Shown in pieces: positions 25,331-33,898 of a stretch of DNA of 64,000 nt (the stretch's first letter is position 1; each line of letters begins with the position of its first letter). This DNA is from Carboxylicivirga sediminis (GTDB lineage Bacteria > Bacteroidota > Bacteroidia > Bacteroidales > Marinilabiliaceae). Location: NCBI RefSeq assembly GCF_018156225.1, contig NZ_JAGTAR010000022.1, forward strand, positions 46,511 through 110,510. The letters run 5' to 3'. The position numbers were made by a program, and so were the translations under genes. The notes beneath the pieces are model-generated. The model worked only from the letters and a program-made list of their open reading frames with translations, was not told the origin of the DNA and did not search any database.

Positions 25331-25717
25331 TTAATCAAGTTTATCTTCTCTCGAAACAGGTCCTTCCGGAGATACAGGAGGGACCTCGTCCGATTGGCTG
25401 TCATCTTTTGCCTCAGCGGACTCAGCATTTTGCTTAAGCTTGTAAGGATCGTCATCTGACATTTCTTCCTCAATTGCAGAATTAACAGCTTTAATCTCCG
25501 TATCTATTCCTTCACGTGTTTCCTTAACCACATCAGTTATATCGCTTGTATTCTCTCTGAATTCACGTTTAATTTCTTCTGATGCTCTACGAAATTCATT
25601 CATTCCCTTACCCAGCATTCTGGCAACATCAGGAATACTTTTGGCACCAAACAGTAACAAAACAACCAAAACGACGATAATAATTTCGCCCCCGGATATA
25701 AAAAGAATTGTATTCAT
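25331..25717 (-). CDS. tatA: Sec-independent translocase protein TatA/E
   Basis: A 128-residue TatA-type protein: short periplasmic N-terminus, one transmembrane helix (EIIIVVLVVLLLFGAKSIPDVA with the conserved LFG and the P hinge), an amphipathic helix (ARMLGKGMNEFRRASEEIKREF) and a long, acidic disordered tail. TatA forms the pore for twin-arginine export. The ATG at 25717 (MNTILFI) is chosen over one 60 nt upstream because a -7 promoter element at 25748-25755 would start the mRNA between them. First gene of a five-gene operon. Confidence 0.9.
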   Translation of the reverse strand: MNTILFISGGEIIIVVLVVLLLFGAKSIPDVARMLGKGMNEFRRASEEIKREFRENTSDITDVVKETREGIDTEIKAVNSAIEEEMSDDDPYKLKQNAESAEAKDDSQSDEVPPVSPEGPVSREDKLD

Positions 25718-25747
25718 AGCAAACAATTTCAAGCTCAAAGATAGTTC

Positions 25748-25755
25748 CAAAAATA
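25748..25755 (-). promoter_or_regulatory. -7 promoter element of the tatA operon
   Basis: TATTTTTG on the minus strand matches TAnnTTTG. It lies about 30 nt upstream of the tatA start. No good TTTG is found at the -33 distance, so the call rests on position. Confidence 0.4.
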
Positions 25756-25843
25756 TCAATAGAAAAATCAAAACCACCTATCAGGGAATCTAATTAGCAT
25801 AAATTAACTGTCAACTGATATTACTTGTTCTGACAACAAAAAA

Positions 25844-25867
25844 GCCCTGTGAATCTTCACAGGGCTC
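25844..25867 (-). terminator. Rho-independent terminator of secDF
   Basis: A perfect 11-bp stem, AGCCCTGTGAA / TTCACAGGGCT, with a 2-nt loop; on the minus strand it is followed by a T-run. It lies 20 nt past the secDF stop. Confidence 0.85.
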
Positions 25868-25887
25868 TCTTTTATATCAGTTTCTTA

Positions 25888-28875
25888 TTATTTCTTTTGC
25901 TTCTTCTTATTAAGAAAGTTGAAAGCAACCGGCGTTGCAATAAACAATGATGAGTATGTACCAACAAGTACACCTACCATTAGTGCAAATACGAATCCAC
26001 GAATAACTTCACCTCCAAACAGGAAGATAACTAACAACACCACAAATGTTGTTAACGAAGTATTGATCGTACGACTCACGGTTGAGTTAAGCGCAGCATC
26101 TACCACCTCTTCCTTATTACGTTTTGGGAATAGTTTGAAGTACTCACGAATACGGTCAAACACAACCACGGTATCGTTAATTGAATAACCGATAACGGTA
26201 AGAATTGCTGCAATAAATGACTGATCAATTTCCATTGAGAATGGCATAAACGAATATGTCAGCGAGAAGATACCTAACACAACAATAACGTCGTGTACCA
26301 ATGCAGCCAACGCGCCATAACCATATTCTTTATTGCGGAAACGAATCAGAATATACAGGAAGATGACCAACAAACTGAATCCGATAGCATATGCCGCATT
26401 CTTTTTAATATCACTTGCAATGGTTGGACCCACCTTCTGCGAACTCATTCGGTAATCAGACAAGAAATCGTCCTGAGAAATATCTTTCTTAATGAACGTT
26501 TTCAACCCTTCATACAACCTTGTCTCAACCTGGTTATCTATCTCATCCGAATTTTCTTCAATCATGTAGTTAGTAGCAATACGCACCTGGTTACCTTCAT
26601 TACCAAATTGCTTTGCTTCTACGTGAGCACCATCAAATACATCGCTTAATGTTTTCTGTACATCAACTGATGAAACCTGCTCATCGAAACGTACAACAAA
26701 AGTACGTCCACCAGTGAAATCAATACCTTGCTTCAGTCCCAAGGTTGCCAGTGAACCAATAGAGGCCAACACTGCAACTGCTGAAATTGCGAAGAATAAT
26801 TTTTGCTTCTCCAGGAATCTTACATGTAGGTTTTTGTACAAATTACGTGTTAGCTTGGTATCAAAAACCAGCTTCTTATTCTTACTCAACATTTGTTCAA
26901 AAATCAATCGAGTGATGAAAATAGCTGAGAAGAATGAGGTAGCAATACCAATCATTAATGTGGTTGCGAAACCTTTAATCGGACCCGTACCAAATAAGAA
27001 TAAAATAAGACCAGTTAAGAAGGTTGTTACGTTCGCATCAATGATGGCAGAGAATGCATTGTTATAACCATCTTTAATGGCCATTTGAATACCTTTACCG
27101 GCTCTCAACTCCTCCTTGATACGCTCATAAATAAGTACGTTGGCATCCACCGACATACCAATTGTCAGAACGATACCCGCAATACCAGGCAGTGTTAACA
27201 CAGCTCCAAAGGATGCCAGAACACCCATAATAAAGAACATGTTAGCTATCAAAGCAAAATCAGCTACCCATCCTGAACGCACACCATAGTAAAGTAGCAT
27301 GTAGATAAGCACTACGATAAATGCCCAAATGAAAGATGTTAAACCACTATCAACAGCTTCCTGACCCAGTGAAGGACCTACTACTGTATCTTCAACAATT
27401 CGTGCAGGTGCAGGTAATTTACCCGACTTAAGAATATTCGCCAAATCCTGAGATTCCTCTGGTGTGAAGTTACCGGTTATCTGACTCTGACCACCATCAA
27501 TCTTTTGATTAACAGTTGGGAAACTATAAACAAAACCATCTAATACAACAGCAATACTACGATCCACATTAGCGCCTGTCAGGCGAGACCATGTTTTCGC
27601 TCCTTCAGCATTCATGCTCATACTTACTTCAAACTGCCCTCGCTGGTTAGTTTGACTACGAGCTGAAGTAATAACATCACCTTCTAATGGAGGACGGCCA
27701 TCATGAGTGCTAACTTTAATAGCCACCAATTGGAAAGCAGTTTCTTTTTCATTGATATCTGAACCAAAACGACTAACTAAATAGTCTTTTTCAATTGGCT
27801 TAACTGTCCAGAAGAAACGGGCGTCTTTTGGGAACAAACTCTTAACTGTTGGATTTGCTAAATAAGCATTCACTTCCGCAGTATCGCGCGATAAAGCAAT
27901 ACCAACTACAGGACCTCTTTGCTGAGGATGGTTTGGCTGTAAGTACGAAAACAATGAATTAGTACTGGCAGCTTCCAATGAGTCTGTTGTTGTAGCATCG
28001 GCTGCTAACTGATCAACCAATGAAGCTTCCTCTGCTGTTTCTGCAGACACTTCTTCAGCTACTTCCTCCGTTACACTTACTGGCGCTTTGGCAGCTTCAA
28101 TTTCGCGAACTTTAGAATCAGCCTGAACCAGCGATTCAAAAAGCTCTGAATTCTCATAGGTTTCCCAAAACTCAAGACTTGCAGTACCCTGAAGCAGCTT
28201 ACGCACACGCTGAGGATCGGTAACCCCTGGTAACTCAACTAATACACGACCCGCTTTTTCCAGTCGCTGAATATTAGGCTGTGTTACACCAAAACGGTCA
28301 ATACGTGAACGCAGAATGTTGAATGCATTATCAATCGCACTATTTGATTCTTCACGTATTACTTTCAACACCTCTTCGTTTGTAGAGTTATAGCTTACAC
28401 GTTCTTTTAATTCAACAGTATTGAAAATTGTTGCCAGTTGCGCATTAGGGTCAATATCAGAAAACGCTTTTCCGAAAAGCTTGATAAAATCATCTGAAGA
28501 ATTCTTTTCAGCCTCTTCAGCTGCTTTCAACGCTTTCAAAAATGTTTCATCGGTATTGTAGTTGGAAAGTGCACGAACAACATCAGCCACTTTAACCTCA
28601 AGAATAAGGTTCATACCACCTTTTAAGTCAAGACCGAAATTTATTTCGCGCTCTTTACACTCTTGGTATGTATATTTACGGGCACCCCATAAAAAGTTAT
28701 AAACCGTCTCGTTTTTAATTGAATCCAGGTAGGCAAATTCTTTCTCCGAGTCGCCACCTGCTATCTCTTTCGCCACATTTTCCACTCTACGAGTCTGGAA
28801 TGTAAACATCAATTGATATAAGCTGACCAATACCAACAATATGGCAAAAAGTCTAATAGCTCCTTTGTTCTGCAT
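25888..28875 (-). CDS. secDF: Protein translocase subunit SecDF (fused)
   Basis: A 995-residue fusion of SecD and SecF, the usual form in Bacteroidota. The SecD half has an N-terminal helix, a large periplasmic P1 domain (starting DLKGGMNLILEV, with the family motif GLDLKGG) and helices 2-6 (GIAGIVLTIGMSVDANVLIYERIKEEL, carrying the proton-path D519-type aspartate). The SecF half begins near residue 660 and contains DFTGGRTFVVRF and VIGYSINDTVVVFDRIRE. It uses the proton gradient to assist Sec export. A single-gene transcript, with a -7 element upstream and a strong terminator downstream. Confidence 0.96.
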   Translation of the reverse strand: MQNKGAIRLFAILLVLVSLYQLMFTFQTRRVENVAKEIAGGDSEKEFAYLDSIKNETVYNFLWGARKYTYQECKEREINFGLDLKGGMNLILEVKVADVVRALSNYNTDETFLKALKAAEEAEKNSSDDFIKLFGKAFSDIDPNAQLATIFNTVELKERVSYNSTNEEVLKVIREESNSAIDNAFNILRSRIDRFGVTQPNIQRLEKAGRVLVELPGVTDPQRVRKLLQGTASLEFWETYENSELFESLVQADSKVREIEAAKAPVSVTEEVAEEVSAETAEEASLVDQLAADATTTDSLEAASTNSLFSYLQPNHPQQRGPVVGIALSRDTAEVNAYLANPTVKSLFPKDARFFWTVKPIEKDYLVSRFGSDINEKETAFQLVAIKVSTHDGRPPLEGDVITSARSQTNQRGQFEVSMSMNAEGAKTWSRLTGANVDRSIAVVLDGFVYSFPTVNQKIDGGQSQITGNFTPEESQDLANILKSGKLPAPARIVEDTVVGPSLGQEAVDSGLTSFIWAFIVVLIYMLLYYGVRSGWVADFALIANMFFIMGVLASFGAVLTLPGIAGIVLTIGMSVDANVLIYERIKEELRAGKGIQMAIKDGYNNAFSAIIDANVTTFLTGLILFLFGTGPIKGFATTLMIGIATSFFSAIFITRLIFEQMLSKNKKLVFDTKLTRNLYKNLHVRFLEKQKLFFAISAVAVLASIGSLATLGLKQGIDFTGGRTFVVRFDEQVSSVDVQKTLSDVFDGAHVEAKQFGNEGNQVRIATNYMIEENSDEIDNQVETRLYEGLKTFIKKDISQDDFLSDYRMSSQKVGPTIASDIKKNAAYAIGFSLLVIFLYILIRFRNKEYGYGALAALVHDVIVVLGIFSLTYSFMPFSMEIDQSFIAAILTVIGYSINDTVVVFDRIREYFKLFPKRNKEEVVDAALNSTVSRTINTSLTTFVVLLVIFLFGGEVIRGFVFALMVGVLVGTYSSLFIATPVAFNFLNKKKQKK

Positions 28876-28926
28876 TTGTTAAAAATTTTTATAATTCGTT
28901 TTGACAAACTTCACGTCTTAGTCGCG

Positions 28927-28934
28927 CAAATATA
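28927..28934 (-). promoter_or_regulatory. -7 promoter element of secDF
   Basis: TATATTTG on the minus strand is a full match to TAnnTTTG and lies about 50 nt before the secDF ATG. The -33 region is not convincing. Confidence 0.4.
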
Positions 28935-29044
28935 TCGAAATTTTTCATATACAGAGCTTAAAAGGAAGTGTTAAATTGATATATGATAAGAATCTTAGAC
29001 AAAACTATCTGCTGAACAATATAATCTCTGTCAAAATTGTCAGT

Positions 29045-31459
29045 TTATGAATTTACAGGACGTAAACTCACGCCTCTAAAGGCCTGAATAAAAGTAGCAA
29101 TAAATGAAAGTAACATTAAAACCAATGCCCAGAAAACGAACACAAACCCTCCAATGAAATCAAAATAAGCATAGCTGCTTCCCCAGGCCTGAATAGCCCA
29201 ATAAGCAGGAAAAGATGCTAAAACAACACCCAGCACAACATATATTCCATACATTGAGAAAACCTGAGTCATGATCAATTGCCGCGTGGCTCCCAAAATG
29301 TTTTTAACCGCTATACCTTCTGATTTATACTCGATTACAAATGCCACCAGAGCAATAACCCCCAATAGGGCAATAAACAAGGAAAGCAGTGCAAAAACAG
29401 ACATAATCTTCGCAATCCGTACATCATCATCATATAGTCCATTTATCCGATCCGTTAGCATTGAATACACGAAAGGCGCACCTTCTGAGTATTTATCCCA
29501 AACCGATCTTACTGCCTGCATATCCAAAGCTTTTCCTTTCTTAATTAAAATATATTCGAAGCGCATTTTTTCTGGCAATAACATTAGCGCCAGCGGTCGA
29601 ATTTCGGTAAAATATGATTCAAAATGATAGTCTTTTATAACTCCAACAGTACTGAGGGACCAATTTCTATTACCATAAACTTCGAGTTTTTCATCCAATG
29701 GTTTTCTTAAGTCCAACTTCTTTATAGCAGCAATATTAAGATTAATACCCAGACTATCCCCCAGCTCATCGCTCAAAAACCGCCCTGCCTTTAACTGTAA
29801 TCCCAGTACTTTAAAATATTCTTCATCTATATAATTGATGGGCAACATATGTACCCGCTCTTCTTCACCATTGCTAATACGGAATGCCCCCTGAAAATGA
29901 TCATCACCAGGCAAGCTATTACATGCACTTACATACTCTACCCCATCTATCTTTTTAAGTTCGTTCTTAAAAGCCTCAAGGTTATTACGAACCGCATGCC
30001 CCCGCTCAACAACAATCACATTATCACTTTCAAAACCATGATCATTCGTTCTCACATAATTTATCTGCCACCACATAGCTGTGGCCACCACAACTAAAAA
30101 CATGGCCACGCCAAACTGACTTGCCACAAGCAAACCACGCACCACAAACCCAGTTTTTCCAATTTTATAAGAGCCTGAAATCAACTTCCCGGGCTTCCTT
30201 CCGGAAAAGAAAAACGCTGGGAAACTGCCTGCCAAAAGCCCTACGAAAAGCAAAACGACTAAAATTCCAAAGAAATCCACCCAGCCTCTGAAGAAGTCGA
30301 ATTCAAGGTTCAGTCCAAAAAACTGATTAAGGAAAGGTAACATCAGCTCCAGCAAAACCATTCCAATAAACATCGCTCCTAAGCCATACACCAGAGCCTC
30401 CACCAAGAATTGAGCGATTAACTGCGTACGCGAAGCACCGACCAATTGCCTATAACCCACTTCCTGATATTTGACCCTCAACTTAGCTGTTGTCAAATTC
30501 ATAAAATTGATGCATGTGGTCAGTAAAACAAATATTGCCACAAACACAAAAAGCTTAATGTAAATAGGTTTTGAGTTCACCCTCAATTCTCCATCTAAAT
30601 GGGAATCGAAATGGATGCTCTTAATGTTTTGAGCAAAAAATGACAGCTCAATACTATTCCCGGCTTGTTCATCTTCAACAACTTCCTGAACTTGTGGCAC
30701 AAAAAGCTTATCCTTTTGTTGATTAACCTTATCCATAAAGGCATCCGACGCAACACCACCCTTTAACTTCAAATAGGTATAGCAGTTTAAATACAGCCAG
30801 TCATTCTTCCAGTTCTCCAGGTAGGCAGAATCGGCTTTATTTAATAGAATTTCATCAATTGTACTAAGCGATGCCACAAAACCAAATTGAAAATGCGTTG
30901 CACCCGGCACATCTTCACACACTCCTACTATCTGATAGCTTATCCCCTCACGTTCTAGTACTTCCCCAACAACATCGGTTTTGCCAAAATACTTATATGC
31001 AATTGATTCTGTAACAACCAGCTGCCTTGGAGCATTAAAAATAACAGGATCAACTCCTTCTAAAAAATTAAAATCAAACAAATTAAAAAAGGTGGAATCA
31101 CCAAACATAAATCCATCCTCATTAAAATGCTTATCTTCATAAGACACTACATTATTGGCACCAGGAATAAAACGAACCACTTCTTCCACATCGTCCATTT
31201 CCCGAAGCATCACAGCCAATGGCATCGGCGACGTAGCACTATTGATATTATTATTCCCTAATACGCCTTCCGTAGCTACGCGATATATTCGGCTGTTATG
31301 AGTAAAGGAACTATCATAACTCAATTCATGTCGCACTAACAGAATAACAAAAAGTCCTAATACCAAACCAACAGAAAGACCAAAGATATTTAGCAAAGCA
31401 TAAACACCTTGCTTTCTAATACCTCTAATGGCTACTTTGATATGGTGATTCAGCATCAT
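29045..31459 (-). CDS. FtsX/MacB-type ABC transporter permease
   Basis: An 804-residue permease with the duplicated MacB-FtsX layout: helix 1 (GVYALLNIFGLSVGLVLGLFVILLV), a large periplasmic MacB_PCD domain, three helices (residues ~290-400), a fourth, a second periplasmic domain, and the final three helices including IAVKNILGATRQLIMTQVF. The GAS/GAT-R motif (LVGASRTQL and ILGATRQLI) after each block is a family mark. These mechanotransmitters export envelope-active compounds or lipoproteins together with an ATPase. Its start overlaps the stop of the ATPase gene by one base. Confidence 0.9.
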   Translation of the reverse strand: MMLNHHIKVAIRGIRKQGVYALLNIFGLSVGLVLGLFVILLVRHELSYDSSFTHNSRIYRVATEGVLGNNNINSATSPMPLAVMLREMDDVEEVVRFIPGANNVVSYEDKHFNEDGFMFGDSTFFNLFDFNFLEGVDPVIFNAPRQLVVTESIAYKYFGKTDVVGEVLEREGISYQIVGVCEDVPGATHFQFGFVASLSTIDEILLNKADSAYLENWKNDWLYLNCYTYLKLKGGVASDAFMDKVNQQKDKLFVPQVQEVVEDEQAGNSIELSFFAQNIKSIHFDSHLDGELRVNSKPIYIKLFVFVAIFVLLTTCINFMNLTTAKLRVKYQEVGYRQLVGASRTQLIAQFLVEALVYGLGAMFIGMVLLELMLPFLNQFFGLNLEFDFFRGWVDFFGILVVLLFVGLLAGSFPAFFFSGRKPGKLISGSYKIGKTGFVVRGLLVASQFGVAMFLVVVATAMWWQINYVRTNDHGFESDNVIVVERGHAVRNNLEAFKNELKKIDGVEYVSACNSLPGDDHFQGAFRISNGEEERVHMLPINYIDEEYFKVLGLQLKAGRFLSDELGDSLGINLNIAAIKKLDLRKPLDEKLEVYGNRNWSLSTVGVIKDYHFESYFTEIRPLALMLLPEKMRFEYILIKKGKALDMQAVRSVWDKYSEGAPFVYSMLTDRINGLYDDDVRIAKIMSVFALLSLFIALLGVIALVAFVIEYKSEGIAVKNILGATRQLIMTQVFSMYGIYVVLGVVLASFPAYWAIQAWGSSYAYFDFIGGFVFVFWALVLMLLSFIATFIQAFRGVSLRPVNS

Positions 31460-32142
31460 TACAGACGATTCTTTATATTTTCAGTTACTACATGCCCATC
31501 AAACAATTGTATCACGCGCTGCCCTCGATCGGCCTCCAGAGCCGAATGAGTAGCCATTACTATGGTAAAACCCTCTTCATTTAAAGAAGATAACACCTCC
31601 ATTATCTTATTACCACAAGCTGAAGTCAAATTCCCAGTGGGTTCGTCGGCTACTATTAAGTCTGGATTTGTAATGATAGCCCTGCCTACTCCTACCAATT
31701 GCTTCTGCAGAGCAGATAATTGTTTTGGAAAATAGTGTTTCAAATGCGAAACCTGCAGTTTAGACAGTATATTCGCCACTTTATCCTGCCGTTCTCTCTT
31801 CGAATACTTCAGGTATTTCAATGGCAGTTCAATATTCTCGTACACGTTTAATTCATCAATCAACCCGAAATTCTGGAAAATAAACCCAATACCTCCTCTC
31901 CTTAGATTACTCCTCTGACGATCTTTTAGGCGACTTACTTCGTGCCCCATAAAAAATAACTCCCCCGAGGTAGGCATTTCGATTAATCCAATGATATTAA
32001 TTAAAGTGGACTTTCCACTTCCCGAAGGCCCAAGAATTACCACATATTCACCCTGTTCAATGTCGAGATTGACATTTTGAAGAATAGTGCTCTCAATGGA
32101 ACCATCCCTTAATACCTTTGTTAGATTTCTTGCATGAATCAT
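31459..32142 (-). CDS. ABC transporter ATP-binding protein with degenerate signature motif
   Basis: A 227-residue MacB/LolD-like ATPase, partner of the downstream permease. Walker A (GPSGSGKST), Q-loop (FIFQNFGLIDELNVYENIELPL), Walker B (LIVADEPTGNL) and H-loop (ATHS) are intact. The ABC signature, normally LSGGQxQRVAIARAL, reads LSALQKQLVGVGRAI: both glycines and the arginine are lost. The second half-site needed for ATP hydrolysis may thus be impaired, or the dimer may work mainly as a gate. It is the first gene of the pair. Two of three GTACG dyads lie 17-51 nt before its ATG. Confidence 0.85.
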   Translation of the reverse strand: MIHARNLTKVLRDGSIESTILQNVNLDIEQGEYVVILGPSGSGKSTLINIIGLIEMPTSGELFFMGHEVSRLKDRQRSNLRRGGIGFIFQNFGLIDELNVYENIELPLKYLKYSKRERQDKVANILSKLQVSHLKHYFPKQLSALQKQLVGVGRAIITNPDLIVADEPTGNLTSACGNKIMEVLSSLNEEGFTIVMATHSALEADRGQRVIQLFDGHVVTENIKNRL

Positions 32143-32149
32143 GACTAAT

Positions 32150-32157
32150 CAAATATA
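32150..32157 (-). promoter_or_regulatory. -7-like element before the ABC ATPase gene
   Basis: TATATTTG on the minus strand ends 8 nt before the ATG at 32142, so the mRNA would be almost leaderless. The neighbouring dyads cover the region where a -33 element would be, as expected for an activator-dependent or repressed promoter. Confidence 0.35.
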
Positions 32158-32158
32158 T

Positions 32159-32193
32159 GTACGATTTTGAAACAACCTTGTACGAAATCGAAC
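32159..32193. promoter_or_regulatory. Two GTACG-type dyads, candidate regulator sites
   Basis: GTACGATTTTGAAA (32159-32172) and GTACGAAATCGAAC (32180-32193) are related 14-mers spaced by 21 nt, two helical turns. Each is an imperfect palindrome GTWCGA/TCGWAC. A third copy lies at 32450. They are probably bound by the adjacent response regulator. Confidence 0.5.
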
Positions 32194-32449
32194 ATCTTTA
32201 TTTATACTATTTTCTCTAGATTATCCCCTTTTACTAAGCTTCCGTATATTCATCAATAATTTCCATTCTACCACAAACCCCTACTATACTGAAACTTAAC
32301 CTTAAAATTAGATTAATTTGTTCTACAAATGTATATGAATTCTTGATGAAACAAACACCACTTTCCATGCCACAAGGCTTAATGCCTTATAATCAAGTTC
32401 ATTACAAAAACGGCATTCTTTTTGGTCGTTTGAAGCCAACTTAATAACC

Positions 32450-32463
32450 GTACGTTTTCGAAC
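32450..32463. promoter_or_regulatory. Third GTACG-type dyad, before the response regulator gene
   Basis: GTACGTTTTCGAAC matches the two dyads at 32159-32193 and lies 59 nt upstream of the response regulator's ATG, fitting autoregulation. Confidence 0.5.
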
Positions 32464-32521
32464 AATTTATCACAGGTTGTTGGCAATTTATGGTATATTT
32501 AATAGCGAAAAACTCAATGCG

Positions 32522-33898
32522 ATGACAAAAAAATCAGGACGTATACTTGCAATAGATGATAATGCAGACATATTATTTGCACTCAAACTACTTCTTAAGC
32601 CTCATGTTGAGAGCATAACTACCTCAACCGATCCTAATAAAATTCCGGCCTTAATGGCTGATGAGTCGTTTGACGTAGTGCTCTTGGATATGAACTTTAC
32701 AAAAGACGCTATTAGTGGTCAGGAGGGTTTTCAGTGGCTGGAGAAGATCCTGGAAATAGATCCTTCTGCAGTGGTCCTTTTTATTACAGCCTACGGCGAT
32801 GTGGAAAAATCAGTAAAAGCTATCAGAGCTGGTGCCACTGATTTTATTCTGAAACCCTGGCAGAACGAGAAACTACTGGCTACCGTCAATTCGGCCATTC
32901 AATTGCGTCAATCACGTAATGAAGTAAAAGACCTAAAAAGCAAGCAACAAGAGATTAACACAATACTTGATCAGCCATTTGCCGATTTCATAGGTATATC
33001 ACCTGGTATGCAAAACGTGTTCAACACCATTAAAAAGGTAGCAGCCACCGATGCCAATGTGCTGATTCTAGGTGAAAACGGAACAGGCAAAGAACTTGTA
33101 GCTCGGGCACTTCACCGCAATTCGCTGCGTAATAACGAAAGCTTTATAAGCGTTGACCTGGGTGCCTTAAGCGAGTCGCTTTTTGAAAGTGAATTATTCG
33201 GACATGTAAAGGGCGCATTTACCGATGCCAAAGCCGACCGCCCCGGACGATTTGAGCTAGCTTCCGGAGGTACCATATTCCTCGATGAGATTGGCAACCT
33301 TTCCCTCCCATTGCAGGCCAAGCTACTAACAGTACTAGAAAGACGGGAGGTAACACGTGTGGGTGCCAACAAGCCGAAACCTATCGACATTCGCTTAATT
33401 TGTGCCACCAACATGAACCTGAAGCAAATGGCTATGGAAGACAGCTATCGTCAGGATTTAATTTATCGAATTAATACAGTAGAAATCGAGCTACCTCCTC
33501 TGCGCGAGCGTCCTGAAGACATTCCGGTATTAGCAGACCATTTCCTAAAAATATTCTCGAAGAAGTATAAAAAGAAGATCAATAAACTTCCTGCAAAGGT
33601 TATTAAAAAGCTCACCAACTACCCATGGCCAGGTAATGTGCGTGAGTTTCAACACATTCTTGAACGCACCGTTATTATGAGCGAATCCCCCAACCTGGAA
33701 GAATCCGACTTTCAACTATCCTCGCTTCCTACAAGCTCTGAGGGATTTGAGTTTGACACTTATAACCTAGAGGATATTGAGAAACAAATTATCGAGAAAG
33801 TGTTACGTATGAACAGAGGAAATGTATCAAAAGCAGCAGCCGATTTAGGCCTGACCAGAACATCACTGTATCGAAGACTAGAAAAGCATGGTTTATAA
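32522..33898 (+). CDS. Sigma-54-dependent response regulator (NtrC family)
   Basis: A 458-residue regulator with three domains: receiver (about 1-125; phospho-acceptor Asp in VVLLDMNFT, lysine in LKPW), AAA+ activator (about 145-380; Walker A GENGTGKE, GAFTDA loop that contacts sigma-54, Walker B GTIFLDEIG) and a C-terminal Fis-type HTH (NVSKAAADLGLTRTSLYRRLEKHGL). The intact GAFTDA motif says it can activate sigma-54 promoters. The ATG at 32522 (MTKKSGRILAIDDN) is chosen over an upstream TTG because the receiver fold begins there. It overlaps the kinase gene by 11 nt and probably controls the divergent ABC operon. Confidence 0.93.
   Translation: MTKKSGRILAIDDNADILFALKLLLKPHVESITTSTDPNKIPALMADESFDVVLLDMNFTKDAISGQEGFQWLEKILEIDPSAVVLFITAYGDVEKSVKAIRAGATDFILKPWQNEKLLATVNSAIQLRQSRNEVKDLKSKQQEINTILDQPFADFIGISPGMQNVFNTIKKVAATDANVLILGENGTGKELVARALHRNSLRNNESFISVDLGALSESLFESELFGHVKGAFTDAKADRPGRFELASGGTIFLDEIGNLSLPLQAKLLTVLERREVTRVGANKPKPIDIRLICATNMNLKQMAMEDSYRQDLIYRINTVEIELPPLRERPEDIPVLADHFLKIFSKKYKKKINKLPAKVIKKLTNYPWPGNVREFQHILERTVIMSESPNLEESDFQLSSLPTSSEGFEFDTYNLEDIEKQIIEKVLRMNRGNVSKAAADLGLTRTSLYRRLEKHGL

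Larger units (their letters stand above)
32143..32521. other. Divergent regulatory region between ABC operon and two-component operon
   Basis: This 379-nt non-coding region contains three dyads with consensus GTACG-N3-TCGAAC and a -7-like TATATTTG for the ABC operon. I searched both strands for a -24/-12 (GG-N10-GC) sigma-54 promoter and found no full match; the closest, TTGGCAATTTATGG at 32479, lacks the -12 GC. No small gene is apparent. Confidence 0.55.

Noticed and set aside
32143..32521. Sigma-54 (-24/-12) promoter
   Set aside because: No GG-N10-GC element with adequate flanks on either strand; TTGGCAATTTATGG lacks the -12 half.
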